64,000 nt of DNA from Hyphomonas sp. Mor2 (lineage in GTDB: Bacteria; Pseudomonadota; Alphaproteobacteria; Caulobacterales; Hyphomonadaceae). The notes under the pieces are model-generated. The model was not told the DNA's origin. It worked only from the letters and a program-made list of their open reading frames with translations, and ran no database searches. A program made the translations under genes and the position numbers. The stretch covers positions 1,860,001-1,924,000 of the forward strand of contig NZ_CP017718.1 of NCBI RefSeq assembly GCF_001854405.1, written 5' to 3'. How positions within the stretch are numbered: the first letter of the stretch is position 1; each line of letters starts with the position of its first letter. Below, one piece after another: positions 33,456-42,153 of the stretch.

Positions 33456-34256
33456 CTAATCGCCCTTGAAGTCAGGCGCTCGCTTTTCGAGAAAAGCGCG
33501 GATCGCTTCCGCCTGATCGCCCGTAGTCGACGCATAGGCGAACTGATCGCGATCCATGAAACTGGTCGCATAGCCGAGCGGTGTCGCCGATACATTCATC
33601 GCCTGCTTGGTCATACGAAGCGCAATAGGCGGGACTTTGGCGTATTTTTTCGCGAGCGCCTGCGCCGCCGCCAGTGCACCGTCTTTGGGCGTCACTTCGT
33701 CCGCCAGACCCCAGTCCAGCGCCTGGGCGGCAGGGCATGGTTCGCCGAGAATAGTGAACTGCTTGGCTCGTGATGGACCGACCAAGGCTACGGTGCGCGG
33801 ATTGCTTCGCCAGCTCATATTCATACCGAGCGGGATTTCCGGCAGGCGAAAATGTGCATCTTCAGCGATGAGGCGATGATCGCAAGCAATCGCCAGAGCG
33901 ACTCCGCCCCCGATACAATAGCCTTCAATTGCTGCGATGGTAATCTGTTCCAGCGCTTCCCAGGCCCCGCACATGTCCGGTCCGAGCTTCAGGGATTGAC
34001 GTTGTTCCAGCCGTGTCCGGTCGCGCAAACTGGCGCGGTCGGGATCCTTCAGGTCCGCCCCCGCGCTGAACGCCCCCGCCCCGGTCAGGATGACCACATT
34101 GGCGTTTGTATCGCTGGCCAGATAGGCCGCCGCATCGATCAAGGCCTGCATGACTTTCAGAGACATCGCATTGCGACCGTCACCGCGGTCGAGCGTGACA
34201 GTCGCGATCGGGCCGTCGCGGGTCAGTTCAACGAAATCTCCGAATGATTTGGTCAT
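33456..34256 (-). CDS. Enoyl-CoA hydratase/isomerase (crotonase) family protein
   Basis: A 266-residue crotonase fold. The oxyanion-hole segment F-S-A-G-A-D-L-K and I-G-G-G-V-A-L-A are visible, and the L-P-E-I-P-L-G segment keeps the second catalytic Glu. The first catalytic Glu of true hydratases, in the G-G-x-E segment, is replaced by Val here, so the reaction may be an isomerisation, hydrolysis or something else. The start codon overlaps the stop of the NUDIX gene (ATGA), so the two are translationally coupled. Confidence 0.9.
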   Translation of the reverse strand: MTKSFGDFVELTRDGPIATVTLDRGDGRNAMSLKVMQALIDAAAYLASDTNANVVILTGAGAFSAGADLKDPDRASLRDRTRLEQRQSLKLGPDMCGAWEALEQITIAAIEGYCIGGGVALAIACDHRLIAEDAHFRLPEIPLGMNMSWRSNPRTVALVGPSRAKQFTILGEPCPAAQALDWGLADEVTPKDGALAAAQALAKKYAKVPPIALRMTKQAMNVSATPLGYATSFMDRDQFAYASTTGDQAEAIRAFLEKRAPDFKGD

Positions 34257-35065
34257 TTACCCTTCGCCACATTGGCCACGCGCTGCAATGGTTCTGTGGA
34301 TTGGATATAGCCCGCTTCCTCGGGAATGTGGAGACAGGGCGCGCCCGCGTCATCCTTGCCGATCACGGGCAGTACCGTCACCACGGCTTCTTGCGAGAAG
34401 CGCGATAGTGCCGCCTCGGTCGTGTCGGTTTCCGCCAGCTTGCCGAGATTCATCCGGGTTGGGAAAATGATCGTCGCCTTGCCTGCTTCCTCGAGATCGA
34501 GCGCCTCCTGCGGACCAACCCAGACCGCCTCGGTCGTCTCCCGACCATCCTGTTCAGCCACTTGGCCAGATGGTGTTGCCGCAAGGTAGAAGTGCGTGTC
34601 GAACCGTTTCGGCATCATGGTCGGCGTAATCCAGTGGCCAAAATGCACCAGCGTATCCAGCGCAAGCACGAGGTCGTGCGCCTTGATCAGGTCGAGAAAA
34701 CTCGCCTCGCGCCGATCTACCGCCCCTCGCATCGGTCCAATGGCTTCGGCAATGTCTGCGCCAACCAGAGCGGCGCCTGGTCCACGTGCGGACATTGGAC
34801 GCGCGAGAATGATTCCGGACTCTTCAAACGCCTCTCGCACAGCGGAGATCCGCGCTGCTTGTTCCACGCCCGAATATTCACCATCGCAATAGTCGACCCA
34901 TCCTGAATCTGCATCTTCATCATTGGCCTTGCCGCCCGGAAAGACAAACGCGCCAGACGCAAAGTCGATCTCGTAATGGCGTTTTACCATCAGGACCTGA
35001 AGGCCCGGATCGTCGCGCAGCAACAGGATGGTCGCAGACAGACGAGGCGTTGCAGGATCAGACAT
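34253..35065 (-). CDS. NUDIX hydrolase
   Basis: A 270-residue protein with the NUDIX fold. F-V-F-P-G-G-K leads into the Nudix box, whose core R-E-A-F-E-E-S-G-I supplies the metal-binding Glu pair. The length and the long insert before the box resemble the NUDT19/RNT2-like coenzyme-A diphosphatase group, which suits the coupled crotonase. ATG 35065 lies 7 nt after GGAG; an upstream start at 35089 is less likely. It is divergent from the EAL-like gene. Confidence 0.88.
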   Translation of the reverse strand: MSDPATPRLSATILLLRDDPGLQVLMVKRHYEIDFASGAFVFPGGKANDEDADSGWVDYCDGEYSGVEQAARISAVREAFEESGIILARPMSARGPGAALVGADIAEAIGPMRGAVDRREASFLDLIKAHDLVLALDTLVHFGHWITPTMMPKRFDTHFYLAATPSGQVAEQDGRETTEAVWVGPQEALDLEEAGKATIIFPTRMNLGKLAETDTTEAALSRFSQEAVVTVLPVIGKDDAGAPCLHIPEEAGYIQSTEPLQRVANVAKGK

Positions 35066-35097
35066 AGGCACTCCGAAAAATTCGATCAAATTTGAGC

Positions 35098-35128
35098 GAA
35101 ATCACAACCCAAACGTGCGCGTGATTTC
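35098..35128. repeat. Inverted repeat between the NUDIX and EAL-like genes
   Basis: GAAATCAC (35098-35105) and GTGATTTC (35121-35128) are perfect 8-bp inverted copies spaced by 15 bp in the 112-bp divergent gap. The arms are one and a half to two turns apart, which suits a dimeric regulator acting on one or both genes. Confidence 0.5.
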
Positions 35129-35177
35129 AACTATGTTTCTGTAAGTACGGTGCTTGTCCCAACGTCACGGAAGCAGA

Positions 35178-35867
35178 ATGCACCAGTTCACTGATCACCA
35201 ACGCGCCGCCCAATCGCCTGTTCAGAACCGTAACCGGCTGCTGCCGGTCATGCACCTGGAGAGCGGGGATGCGGTCCTGTTGTTCGCTGAAGCCGAAAAG
35301 CGTTTCGAAGAACGTGCGGTCTTTGGCCGGGTGGCTCTTGCTGCAGAACGCAGCGAGGCCGCCTCACCTGCTCAGTGGATGGCCGAGCGCGTCGAGGATG
35401 TTGCGCACGACGCGCACTATCGAACGACAGAACGCCCTGTCATCCTGCCGATTCCGATGGCCGCCCTGATCCATCCGGACACGGCAGTCGCTTGTGATGC
35501 CGCGGTCTCGCGGACACGCCTGTGCCCGCAAGAGATCTGTCTTGAGGTTGATGATGCATCGCTGGCCACACCGTCCAATCAGAACGCCATGGACGGTATT
35601 GAAGCCCTGCGTCGTTGCGGCTTCCGCGTGTCTCTGAACGCGTCGCGCTCGTGGCAGGCCCCGCTTTGCTATTCGCTGCGCGTCCTGCTCGACAGTATGC
35701 GCGTCGACGCCCGCAAGCTGGAAGGTGATGAAGAGCTGCTGGATCGTATCGATGCCGCCGCCTGTAGCGGTATGCTGGTCATTGCCGAGAACGCCTATTG
35801 GCGCGACACGGACTTCCTCAATGAGGTCGGTGTGGAGTATGGATTCCGAATGAAAACGGACGCTTAG
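35178..35867 (+). CDS. Degenerate EAL-domain-like protein
   Basis: A 229-residue protein whose second half resembles the end of an EAL phosphodiesterase: I-C-L-E-V-D-D-A-S-L aligns with the (L/F)-E-(L/I)-T-E strand, G-F-R-V-S-L-N-A with the strand that normally carries D-D-F-G, and L-R-V-L-L-D-S-M-R-V-D-A with the L-K-I-D strand. The EAL tripeptide and the D-D metal site are missing, so cyclic-di-GMP hydrolysis is unlikely; a binding or scaffold role is more plausible. The first 90 residues are not recognised. The stop overlaps that of the convergent DUF2336 gene by 4 bp. The start at 35178 has a weak GGAAG site. Confidence 0.65.
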   Translation: MHQFTDHQRAAQSPVQNRNRLLPVMHLESGDAVLLFAEAEKRFEERAVFGRVALAAERSEAASPAQWMAERVEDVAHDAHYRTTERPVILPIPMAALIHPDTAVACDAAVSRTRLCPQEICLEVDDASLATPSNQNAMDGIEALRRCGFRVSLNASRSWQAPLCYSLRVLLDSMRVDARKLEGDEELLDRIDAAACSGMLVIAENAYWRDTDFLNEVGVEYGFRMKTDA

Positions 35868-37012
35868 GCGGCGTTCTCTTCGCGTTTCTTGGCCTGCTCG
35901 GCATAAGCGTCGAGTTTCTCCAGAAGATAATCGAGATCATCTTTCGGAATAGCCTGGAACTGGGTCAGGACGCGCTCAATCATCCGCATCCGGAAGCGCG
36001 CCTTGTCATTCGACTCGCCATCGAGCTCCAGCTCGTGGAAGACTTTCACAGCAGCGCGGAAGGCCGGCAGCAATTTTCTATGCAGACCCGCCCGGTCGAA
36101 GATCGCCTGCAGGCCGAGTGGCCCCGCATCATGAATCATCAACCAGGCCCGCGAATGCGGTACACCTGACAGCTCGGCCAGGGAATGTTCGACAAAAGGC
36201 ATATGCCCCACGCACAATGCGCGCATGATCAATGAGTGGGTGAGACGTCCATTCAGATTCAACTGCGAGACAAATCGCGGCAAATCATTGGTGCGTCCCG
36301 CCTGCTCGACAAGATCGATGGTCGCCCGCTCGCGCGCCCCTGCGGCAAGGTCAATCGCCATCTGGGCGGGCAGTTCATGCCGATTGATCAGCATGTCGAA
36401 GACCTGCCCGGAGACCAGCGACACCATTTTCTCTGCAATGTGAACGGGAATGTGGTCACGCTGCACCAGGTTTTCATGCATCTGCGCATTGGCCGGGAAG
36501 CGCTCGATCGTGTTCTCCATGGCCTGATCCGTCATCTCGGCGCCCATGTTGCCCGCAAGCGTTTCAACCGCGTGCTCCGCGGCATGTGCACTGATCACTT
36601 CAGCCAGGGGGCCGGAAATCGTCGCCCGCGCAGCAATGGCGCTTTGTTTTGACGCCGTCACGGCAAGGACAAGCTCGATCAGGTCCTCGTCAGAGAAGAC
36701 AGGAGAATGTTCAAGGATCGGGATCGCCACCGATTCAACATCCTGCGCGAGTTCGATCGCCACATTGTGCGGCAGGCGCGGCGAGTTGCGCAATGTCACC
36801 GCCAGCGTGCGACGCACGAGTTCGGCCGTATCCTTGGCCAGGATCTGGATAATCTCATCGGCGAATTGGCGTTCATCGTCGCTCAGGACATCAACCGCGA
36901 TGCGGCGACAGAGGCGATGCGCGACCGTGGCGCGCTCTTCCGAAGTTTCGCCCTTCATCAGCCGAATAATGTCGGCTTCGCTAAGTTCTGGACGCATGCT
37001 TTGTACAGTCAT
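35864..37012 (-). CDS. DUF2336 protein
   Basis: A 382-residue all-helical HEAT-like protein with the DUF2336 pattern found mainly in alphaproteobacteria: E-R-A-T-V-A-H-R-L-C near the N-terminus, repeats such as S-P-R-L-P-H-N-V-A-I-E-L-A, and a C-terminal helical part ending in a charged K/E-rich tail. The family includes regulators of development and stalk or cell-cycle functions in relatives of Caulobacter, but the role of this member is not known. The start at 37012 has no clear ribosome-binding site; an in-frame ATG at 36997 is an alternative. Confidence 0.85.
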   Translation of the reverse strand: MTVQSMRPELSEADIIRLMKGETSEERATVAHRLCRRIAVDVLSDDERQFADEIIQILAKDTAELVRRTLAVTLRNSPRLPHNVAIELAQDVESVAIPILEHSPVFSDEDLIELVLAVTASKQSAIAARATISGPLAEVISAHAAEHAVETLAGNMGAEMTDQAMENTIERFPANAQMHENLVQRDHIPVHIAEKMVSLVSGQVFDMLINRHELPAQMAIDLAAGARERATIDLVEQAGRTNDLPRFVSQLNLNGRLTHSLIMRALCVGHMPFVEHSLAELSGVPHSRAWLMIHDAGPLGLQAIFDRAGLHRKLLPAFRAAVKVFHELELDGESNDKARFRMRMIERVLTQFQAIPKDDLDYLLEKLDAYAEQAKKREENAA

Positions 37013-37125
37013 ATCGCGGGGTAATCCCTGTCACCGAATTATATTTATGAATAAATGCCGTGTGTGGGTTAACGCCCGGTTTACCAAAACCGCTTCGTGG
37101 CGGCACAAAAAGGACGAGAATCAGC

Positions 37126-38325
37126 ATGCTGGACGGGATCAAAGTCATTGAACACGCCACTTATATGGCGGCACCAGGCGCCGGCGGAATCCTGAGCGAC
37201 TGGGGCGCCGAGGTGATCAAGATCGAGCCCCCTAAAGGCGACCCGATCCGCAACTTCTTCAGCACAATCGGCACAGACTTTCAGGACAATCCGGTGTTTG
37301 ACTTTGACAATCGTGGCAAGAAATCAATCGTCCTCGATACCAGCACACCTGAAGGACAGGCCGTGCTGCGGGATCTGGCCAGCGATGCCGACGTTTTCCT
37401 GACCAATGTTCGCCCTGGTGGCTTGCAGCGCGCGGGTTTGGACTTTGCCAATCTGATCAAGATCAACCCGAAACTGGTTTACTGCACGCTGACGGGATAC
37501 GGGCTCGAGGGGCCAGATGCGGACAAGCCCGGATTCGATGTCGCCTCCTTCTGGTCGCGCGCAGGCGTCGGTCACCTCACGGTCCCGAAAGGCCAGGATC
37601 CATTTGCTTTGCGCACAGCCTTTGGCGACCATACAACCAGCATGGCTGCAGCTGCCGGGATCTGCGCGGCCCTGGTCAAGGCGCAGCGGACGGGACAGGG
37701 TCAATTGGTCGAAGCCTCGCTCCTGCGCGCCGCTCTGTTTGCCATGGGGTCCGATTTTGCCATCCAGCTCTTCTTTGGTCGGATTGGGTCCACCAAATCC
37801 CGGCACGAGCAGATTCAGCCTCTGATGAACTTCTTCAAAACCAAGGATGATAGCTGGATCTGTATCGTATCGCGCCAGGGCAATGTCGATTGGCCACCGC
37901 TCTGCCGGGTGATGGATCGTCCCGACCTGATCGAGGATGAGCGTTTCACGACCGGCAAGTCTCGCCGGGCCAATGCTTCGGACCTGGTGACCTTGATGGA
38001 CGCAGAATTTGGCAAATACACCAAGTCGGAAATTGCCGAGCGACTGGACGCCGAGGCCATAGCCTGGGCACCCGTACAAACACTGGCCGAGGTGGCGAAG
38101 GATCCACAAGTCTCAGCAGCGGGTGGGATCGCACAGGTGCCAAGCGCCAGCGGCGATGGCACCAGCTTCTCCTCGCCAGCATCTCCCATTCGCTTTCCCG
38201 GCACGGATGACGGCCCGAAAGGCCCGTCACCGCGCATGGGGCAGCATTCCCGCGACGTGCTGGACGCCCTTGGTTATGATGGCAGCAAGATTGACGACTT
38301 GTTCAAGGACGGCGTCGTCCGCTGA
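37126..38325 (+). CDS. Class III (CaiB/BaiF family) CoA-transferase
   Basis: A 399-residue protein of the interlocked-dimer CoA-transferase family. Visible are the N-terminal L-D-G-I-K-V-I-E, G-A-E-V-I-K-I-E-P-P-K-G-D and F-G-D168-H-T-T, where D168 corresponds to the catalytic Asp that forms the acyl anhydride. The C-terminal end has G-Q-H-S-R-D-V-L. It moves CoA between carboxylic acids; the acid here cannot be told. ATG 37126 follows AAGGACGAGAA; upstream in-frame starts extend into unlike sequence. It ends touching the convergent membrane protein gene. Confidence 0.92.
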   Translation: MLDGIKVIEHATYMAAPGAGGILSDWGAEVIKIEPPKGDPIRNFFSTIGTDFQDNPVFDFDNRGKKSIVLDTSTPEGQAVLRDLASDADVFLTNVRPGGLQRAGLDFANLIKINPKLVYCTLTGYGLEGPDADKPGFDVASFWSRAGVGHLTVPKGQDPFALRTAFGDHTTSMAAAAGICAALVKAQRTGQGQLVEASLLRAALFAMGSDFAIQLFFGRIGSTKSRHEQIQPLMNFFKTKDDSWICIVSRQGNVDWPPLCRVMDRPDLIEDERFTTGKSRRANASDLVTLMDAEFGKYTKSEIAERLDAEAIAWAPVQTLAEVAKDPQVSAAGGIAQVPSASGDGTSFSSPASPIRFPGTDDGPKGPSPRMGQHSRDVLDALGYDGSKIDDLFKDGVVR

Positions 38326-39288
38326 TCAGAAACTCTCCGCAGCATCATGCATACCGCCAGTGCGCGGATCATTGACCGCGACCAGCGACGGGATCCCCGC
38401 CCAGGCATATTGCCAGAAGCCCTGATAGAGCAGCATCGCGAAATATAGCAGCGCAATGGGGATGAGGACGGCCGGATTGGTGAACACGGCCATCACCTGA
38501 TCTGCGTCAGCCTCACCATTGCTCAAATCGAGCCCGCTGAAGACCGCACCGAACACCGTAAATCCGCCGATCATGTAGAGAATGATGACGCCGACATAGA
38601 GGATCAGCCCGAGCACCAGGAAGGCGCCGAGAGTCGGCCAGAACCGTCCTTTGGAAGCGCCCCACGCTCCGAAGAACGTGACTTTGCGATCCCGGATCGT
38701 CATCGCGCCCGCAGGCGAGAGCTTCACCGCCACATAGAGCCAGACGAACAGCAGAGTCAGCGTGACGATGAACATCCAGATGCCGAGCAGTGCACCGCCA
38801 CCGTCTGAAACGGTTGCTCCAAGCGGCGCCACCAGAATCACCACGCCCAGAATGAAGGCGAGATAGCCAACGATGAATGAAAGCATCCAGATCAGGCCGA
38901 CCGCGAGCATCCGCCACTCATCGGCGCCCCATCCGATGCTGAAGCCCTCCTCGCGCACATAACGACGCAGGACGGCACTCTCCATCATCGACCAGAAGCC
39001 CGCATAGATGAGCATCATCAGCAAATAGCCAAGCCCGATGCGCCCGAGATTGCCAAGCAAGGCCTGGTTGAGTTCTCGTTCAATCTGCGATTCAGACGCG
39101 CCTTGCGCCAGCATCGCGAACATCTCCGCGTAGGCGGCAAAAAGCGGCCCCAGGGCGAGGAAACTGACAATGGCAAGGACGATGACCCCAGCGCCATATA
39201 CGGCCAGGTATTTGGGCAGAAAGCCCGGCGGTCCATCCGTACGTACAAAGTGGAATGCCGCATTGTCGAAACTGAATGGTCTGGCCAT
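38326..39288 (-). CDS. Integral membrane protein, about six helices
   Basis: A 320-residue protein with a soluble N-terminus of about 25 residues (F-S-F-D-N-A-A-F-H-F) and about six transmembrane helices. The segment between helices 4 and 5, around T-I-R-D-R-K-V-T-F-F-G-A-W, is a repeated element type seen in membrane proteins of the DUF975/YIP1-like sort, but I cannot assign a family. ATG 39288 follows GGGAGGGAG. It lies 50 bp after a similar membrane protein gene (39338-40132) that has W-A-W-T-K-G at the matching place, so the two may be diverged paralogues. Confidence 0.8.
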   Translation of the reverse strand: MARPFSFDNAAFHFVRTDGPPGFLPKYLAVYGAGVIVLAIVSFLALGPLFAAYAEMFAMLAQGASESQIERELNQALLGNLGRIGLGYLLMMLIYAGFWSMMESAVLRRYVREEGFSIGWGADEWRMLAVGLIWMLSFIVGYLAFILGVVILVAPLGATVSDGGGALLGIWMFIVTLTLLFVWLYVAVKLSPAGAMTIRDRKVTFFGAWGASKGRFWPTLGAFLVLGLILYVGVIILYMIGGFTVFGAVFSGLDLSNGEADADQVMAVFTNPAVLIPIALLYFAMLLYQGFWQYAWAGIPSLVAVNDPRTGGMHDAAESF

Positions 39289-39337
39289 GTCTCCCTCCCT
39301 CTTATGCGGTCGAGAAGACCTCAGTGTCGGCGCGGGG

Positions 39338-40132
39338 TCAACTAGAGATTGAGGTATCCGGCGCGATGCGCGCGTACACTGCCGAAGCAAAAGCATGCCC
39401 GAGCCAGGCGGCAGGCACCTGCAGCAACGCCGCCAAACCTGCAGCAGATGCAGGGCCGCCGGGGATGGAAACGGCGTTTTGCAAACCGGCGGCGGCGTAG
39501 CTCAACCCGATCATCGGCACGAGCACAAATACGACCAGGCCAAGCGCCATGGGAAGCACATACCCTTTCGTCCAGGCCCAGGTGCGGAAGACATGAACGG
39601 ACCCGCGAGTCACGGTCGAAACGGCAAATAGCATCATTCGGACGGTAAACCAGAAGACACCTACAAGCGTCAGCATGAACAGGATGAACAACGGATAGAA
39701 GGTCCCGCCTTCGCGCATTTGAGCGGTCATGTCGGTGATATCCTGTCCGGCCTCGCCGGAGACGACCCCCAGACTGGATCCGATCAAGGAGAAAAACAGG
39801 ACTATGGCGGTCGACAGGATCGCGGCGACCACGATGATCAGGATCCAGGCCAGTGTCAGCTTCCAGACCGCAGTCCAGAGCGAATGCTCGAAAGGCAACA
39901 ATTGCCGATACATCGACGCGGAAAACAGATTGTGTGCGCCGACGGCCATTGCCAAAAGAGTCAGAAATCCGACTGAACCCGTCATCGTCTCCGGCAGCGC
40001 TTCAGCGCCCCAGAACAGAAGCGCGACGGCGACGACGAAGCCGAGCGCCGGGCCAAGTGTCGTCAACGCAACCTGCTGCGCGCCTTTTAGGGTCGCAGGG
40101 AAAAGCTCAGCAATCGGAAGTCGCGGCGTCAT
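39338..40132 (-). CDS. Integral membrane protein, possible paralogue of its neighbour
   Basis: A 264-residue protein with about six hydrophobic helices and an N-terminal P-I-A-E-L-F-P-A-T-L-K. The loop V-T-R-G-S-V-H-V-F-R-T-W-A-W-T-K-G before helix 5 resembles the matching loop of the next protein. No enzymatic motif is visible. It starts 6 bp after the MAPEG gene and belongs to a minus-strand run of membrane protein genes (40840 down to 38326). Confidence 0.78.
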   Translation of the reverse strand: MTPRLPIAELFPATLKGAQQVALTTLGPALGFVVAVALLFWGAEALPETMTGSVGFLTLLAMAVGAHNLFSASMYRQLLPFEHSLWTAVWKLTLAWILIIVVAAILSTAIVLFFSLIGSSLGVVSGEAGQDITDMTAQMREGGTFYPLFILFMLTLVGVFWFTVRMMLFAVSTVTRGSVHVFRTWAWTKGYVLPMALGLVVFVLVPMIGLSYAAAGLQNAVSIPGGPASAAGLAALLQVPAAWLGHAFASAVYARIAPDTSISS

Positions 40133-40138
40133 CGACGC

Positions 40139-40525
40139 CTAATTAAAGGCGAAATAGAGCAGGACAAGCGACAGAATGACCAAACAGATCCAACTCAGCA
40201 GGATGCCGAGCTGGCGCAGAATAATCGGTCCTCCCGTCATGCCGACCGGGTGGATCAAGCGCCCGAATGTGAATGTCGCACCAAGTGCGTGAATGACCCA
40301 GTTCGGCGCTTCAAGAAACGCCAATGCTAACAGCCCGATCAGAATGACCGGGATGTATTCGCTGGCATTGCCGTGCGCCCGGATGGCGCGGGTAAGATCT
40401 TCCGAGCCCCCGTCGCCCAGTGAGATCCGACCCTTGCGTCGATGTGTGACGACCCGGAAGGCGAGCCATATCAGGATGAGAATATTGACCGCGATGTAGA
40501 CGCTGGCGACTTCCAGTCCACTCAT
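40139..40525 (-). CDS. MAPEG-family membrane protein
   Basis: A 128-residue four-helix membrane protein with the MAPEG pattern: R-A-I-R-A-H-G-N-A-S-E-Y-I-P near residue 47 (the conserved R-x-x-x-N-x-x-E glutathione-site segment) and G-R-L-I-H near 88. The family includes eicosanoid and glutathione-linked enzymes; bacterial members are mostly uncharacterised. Downstream membrane protein genes follow within 6 bp. Confidence 0.92.
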   Translation of the reverse strand: MSGLEVASVYIAVNILILIWLAFRVVTHRRKGRISLGDGGSEDLTRAIRAHGNASEYIPVILIGLLALAFLEAPNWVIHALGATFTFGRLIHPVGMTGGPIILRQLGILLSWICLVILSLVLLYFAFN

Positions 40526-40549
40526 ATGGCTCTCCGTAAGGTTTGGGGA

Positions 40550-40840
40550 TTAATCGTCCCGGCGGGCATCCGGCAGGCGATCATTGATGTCATCGCGGAT
40601 GTCGAGAAAAGTGACGATCAGACCGCAGACGAGACTGGCGGCGACCCAGCCGAGAAATGACAGGGCGACGAGCGTCAGAAAGTCTGCAACCGGTCCCTGC
40701 AGTCCGACATTCATCAATTCGATGCTGCTCTGTTCTAGAACATAGCCATTATAGTAGCCCATCGCTACGCCAAGCCCGATAATGACGATATACGCAATGT
40801 AGACCATCAGTCGGAAGCTGTTGATAATGAAGAATTTCAT
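40550..40840 (-). CDS. Small hypothetical membrane protein
   Basis: A 96-residue protein with two hydrophobic helices (about residues 8-28 and 52-80) and an acidic C-terminus (R-D-D-I-N-D-R-L). I do not recognise it. It lies 24 bp before the MAPEG gene and probably shares its transcript. ATG 40840 has the weak AGGATG-type site expected from AGAGGATGCC upstream. Confidence 0.65.
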   Translation of the reverse strand: MKFFIINSFRLMVYIAYIVIIGLGVAMGYYNGYVLEQSSIELMNVGLQGPVADFLTLVALSFLGWVAASLVCGLIVTFLDIRDDINDRLPDARRDD

Positions 40841-40908
40841 GGCATCCTCTTTCTACCTAAATGCAAATCGGATCGCTGCATTCTATCAGATCCGTTTTGC
40901 GTTCAATT

Positions 40909-41247
40909 CTATGGCTCGCGGCCTTCTATTTCCACGGCGCACTCCGTAGCCGCGCTCATCGCAGCCAGCGTGAATTGCCCCAATGCTTCGCGATCCAGCT
41001 TTTGCATTTCCGTCGCCAAGTAAGTCGCTTCGTCGTCGGATTCCTTGGCTGCGACAATGATATCGAGCATGTCCCGATCAAGCGTCTCGACCATCTGGTC
41101 TGCCACGCAATCGCAGGTATTCGCGTCGGCAATGCCCTCTTCTGTGCAGGAATCTAGAATGGCCCGTTTGGCCGCCCTGTCACTCCCGCCGCCACATGCC
41201 ACCAATCCCAGGGCACACAATGACGTAAAGAAGACATTCTTCAACAA
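40909..41247 (-). CDS. Small hypothetical lipoprotein
   Basis: A 112-residue protein with a lipobox ending L-V-A-C near residue 18, then G-G-G-S-D. The mature part has four further Cys, including a C-D-C pair near residue 46, which may form disulfides in the periplasm. TTG 41247 is the likely start, after AGGAAAGGGG; there is no in-frame ATG ahead of the signal peptide. Unrecognised. Confidence 0.72.
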   Translation of the reverse strand: MLKNVFFTSLCALGLVACGGGSDRAAKRAILDSCTEEGIADANTCDCVADQMVETLDRDMLDIIVAAKESDDEATYLATEMQKLDREALGQFTLAAMSAATECAVEIEGREP

Positions 41248-41322
41248 TGATCCCCTTTCCTCTCTGTCTCAGACGCCCGGACCGTCCCATGAATCCCGCG
41301 CCAAGGCCAGACAAAAAAGCCA

Positions 41323-42021
41323 CTATTCGCGGCGCAGGAACCAATCGAGACGCAGTTTCGCCTGCCCGGATTCGAGGAAATCACTTTTCAGCTGTTCGCG
41401 GTCATATTCAGTCCGAACCCAGTCCTCAAAGCCAATGCCTGTCGCGCGCTCAGCCTCCAGATAGGCATCGAAGAACGCATCAAGAAGGCCGGTTTTGCCC
41501 TCTTTCATATGCAGATACTTTTTCGACAATTGCTGTTTCGCCACACGCACCGGCTCGCCTTGACGAAAAATCATGTAGAGCACGCTCATCAGGCCCGCCC
41601 GATCTGCGCCCGACTTGCAATGCATCAAGGCTGGATAAGTGATGCGCTCAAACAGGTCCTTGGCCTCGAATATGCGCTCGACGGTCGGCGTATCGCGCGA
41701 ATAGACCCGGAAATCGATCAGCTCTATCCCGGCAGCCTCACAGGCTTCCTTTTCGAGCAGATAATATCCTTTGGTGCTGTCGCCGCGCAGATTGAGAATG
41801 GTCTTGATGCCCCGTTCGCGCGCATGCTCAGCGACCTGTCGCGGATTGGGCTGATTGGATCGCCACATCTCGTCGCTGATCCGGTGCAGGTTCTGAAAAC
41901 TCTCGCGCAGGAATCCGTGATCATCGAGCGTCATTTCACGCTCGGCGCGCTTTCGTCCTGGAATGGTCGAAAGGTCAGCGGCGACATGCGGACGTCGTTT
42001 CTTGTGACCTGGCAGTTTCAT
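41323..42021 (-). CDS. Tyrosine/dual-specificity protein phosphatase-like protein
   Basis: A 232-residue cytoplasmic protein with the cysteine phosphatase loop H-C-K-S-G-A-D-R-A-G (C-x5-R) near residue 139, preceded by the T-I-L-N-L-R-G strand and a D-T-P loop that may hold the general acid. The overall length and order resemble bacterial dual-specificity-like phosphatases. The gene stands alone, with its promoter in the 132-bp gap facing the chaperone gene. Confidence 0.9.
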   Translation of the reverse strand: MKLPGHKKRRPHVAADLSTIPGRKRAEREMTLDDHGFLRESFQNLHRISDEMWRSNQPNPRQVAEHARERGIKTILNLRGDSTKGYYLLEKEACEAAGIELIDFRVYSRDTPTVERIFEAKDLFERITYPALMHCKSGADRAGLMSVLYMIFRQGEPVRVAKQQLSKKYLHMKEGKTGLLDAFFDAYLEAERATGIGFEDWVRTEYDREQLKSDFLESGQAKLRLDWFLRRE

Positions 42022-42153
42022 GGCTTCGCGTTACCCGAGCGTTCTGTCTCTCGCAACCTGTCTCTATCAGTGTGGATGAGACGTGGAAACAATCCGGTAA
42101 CTCGTTTGGCGTAAACAGATCAAAAATAACAAGATAAATGAGAGATTTGATCA

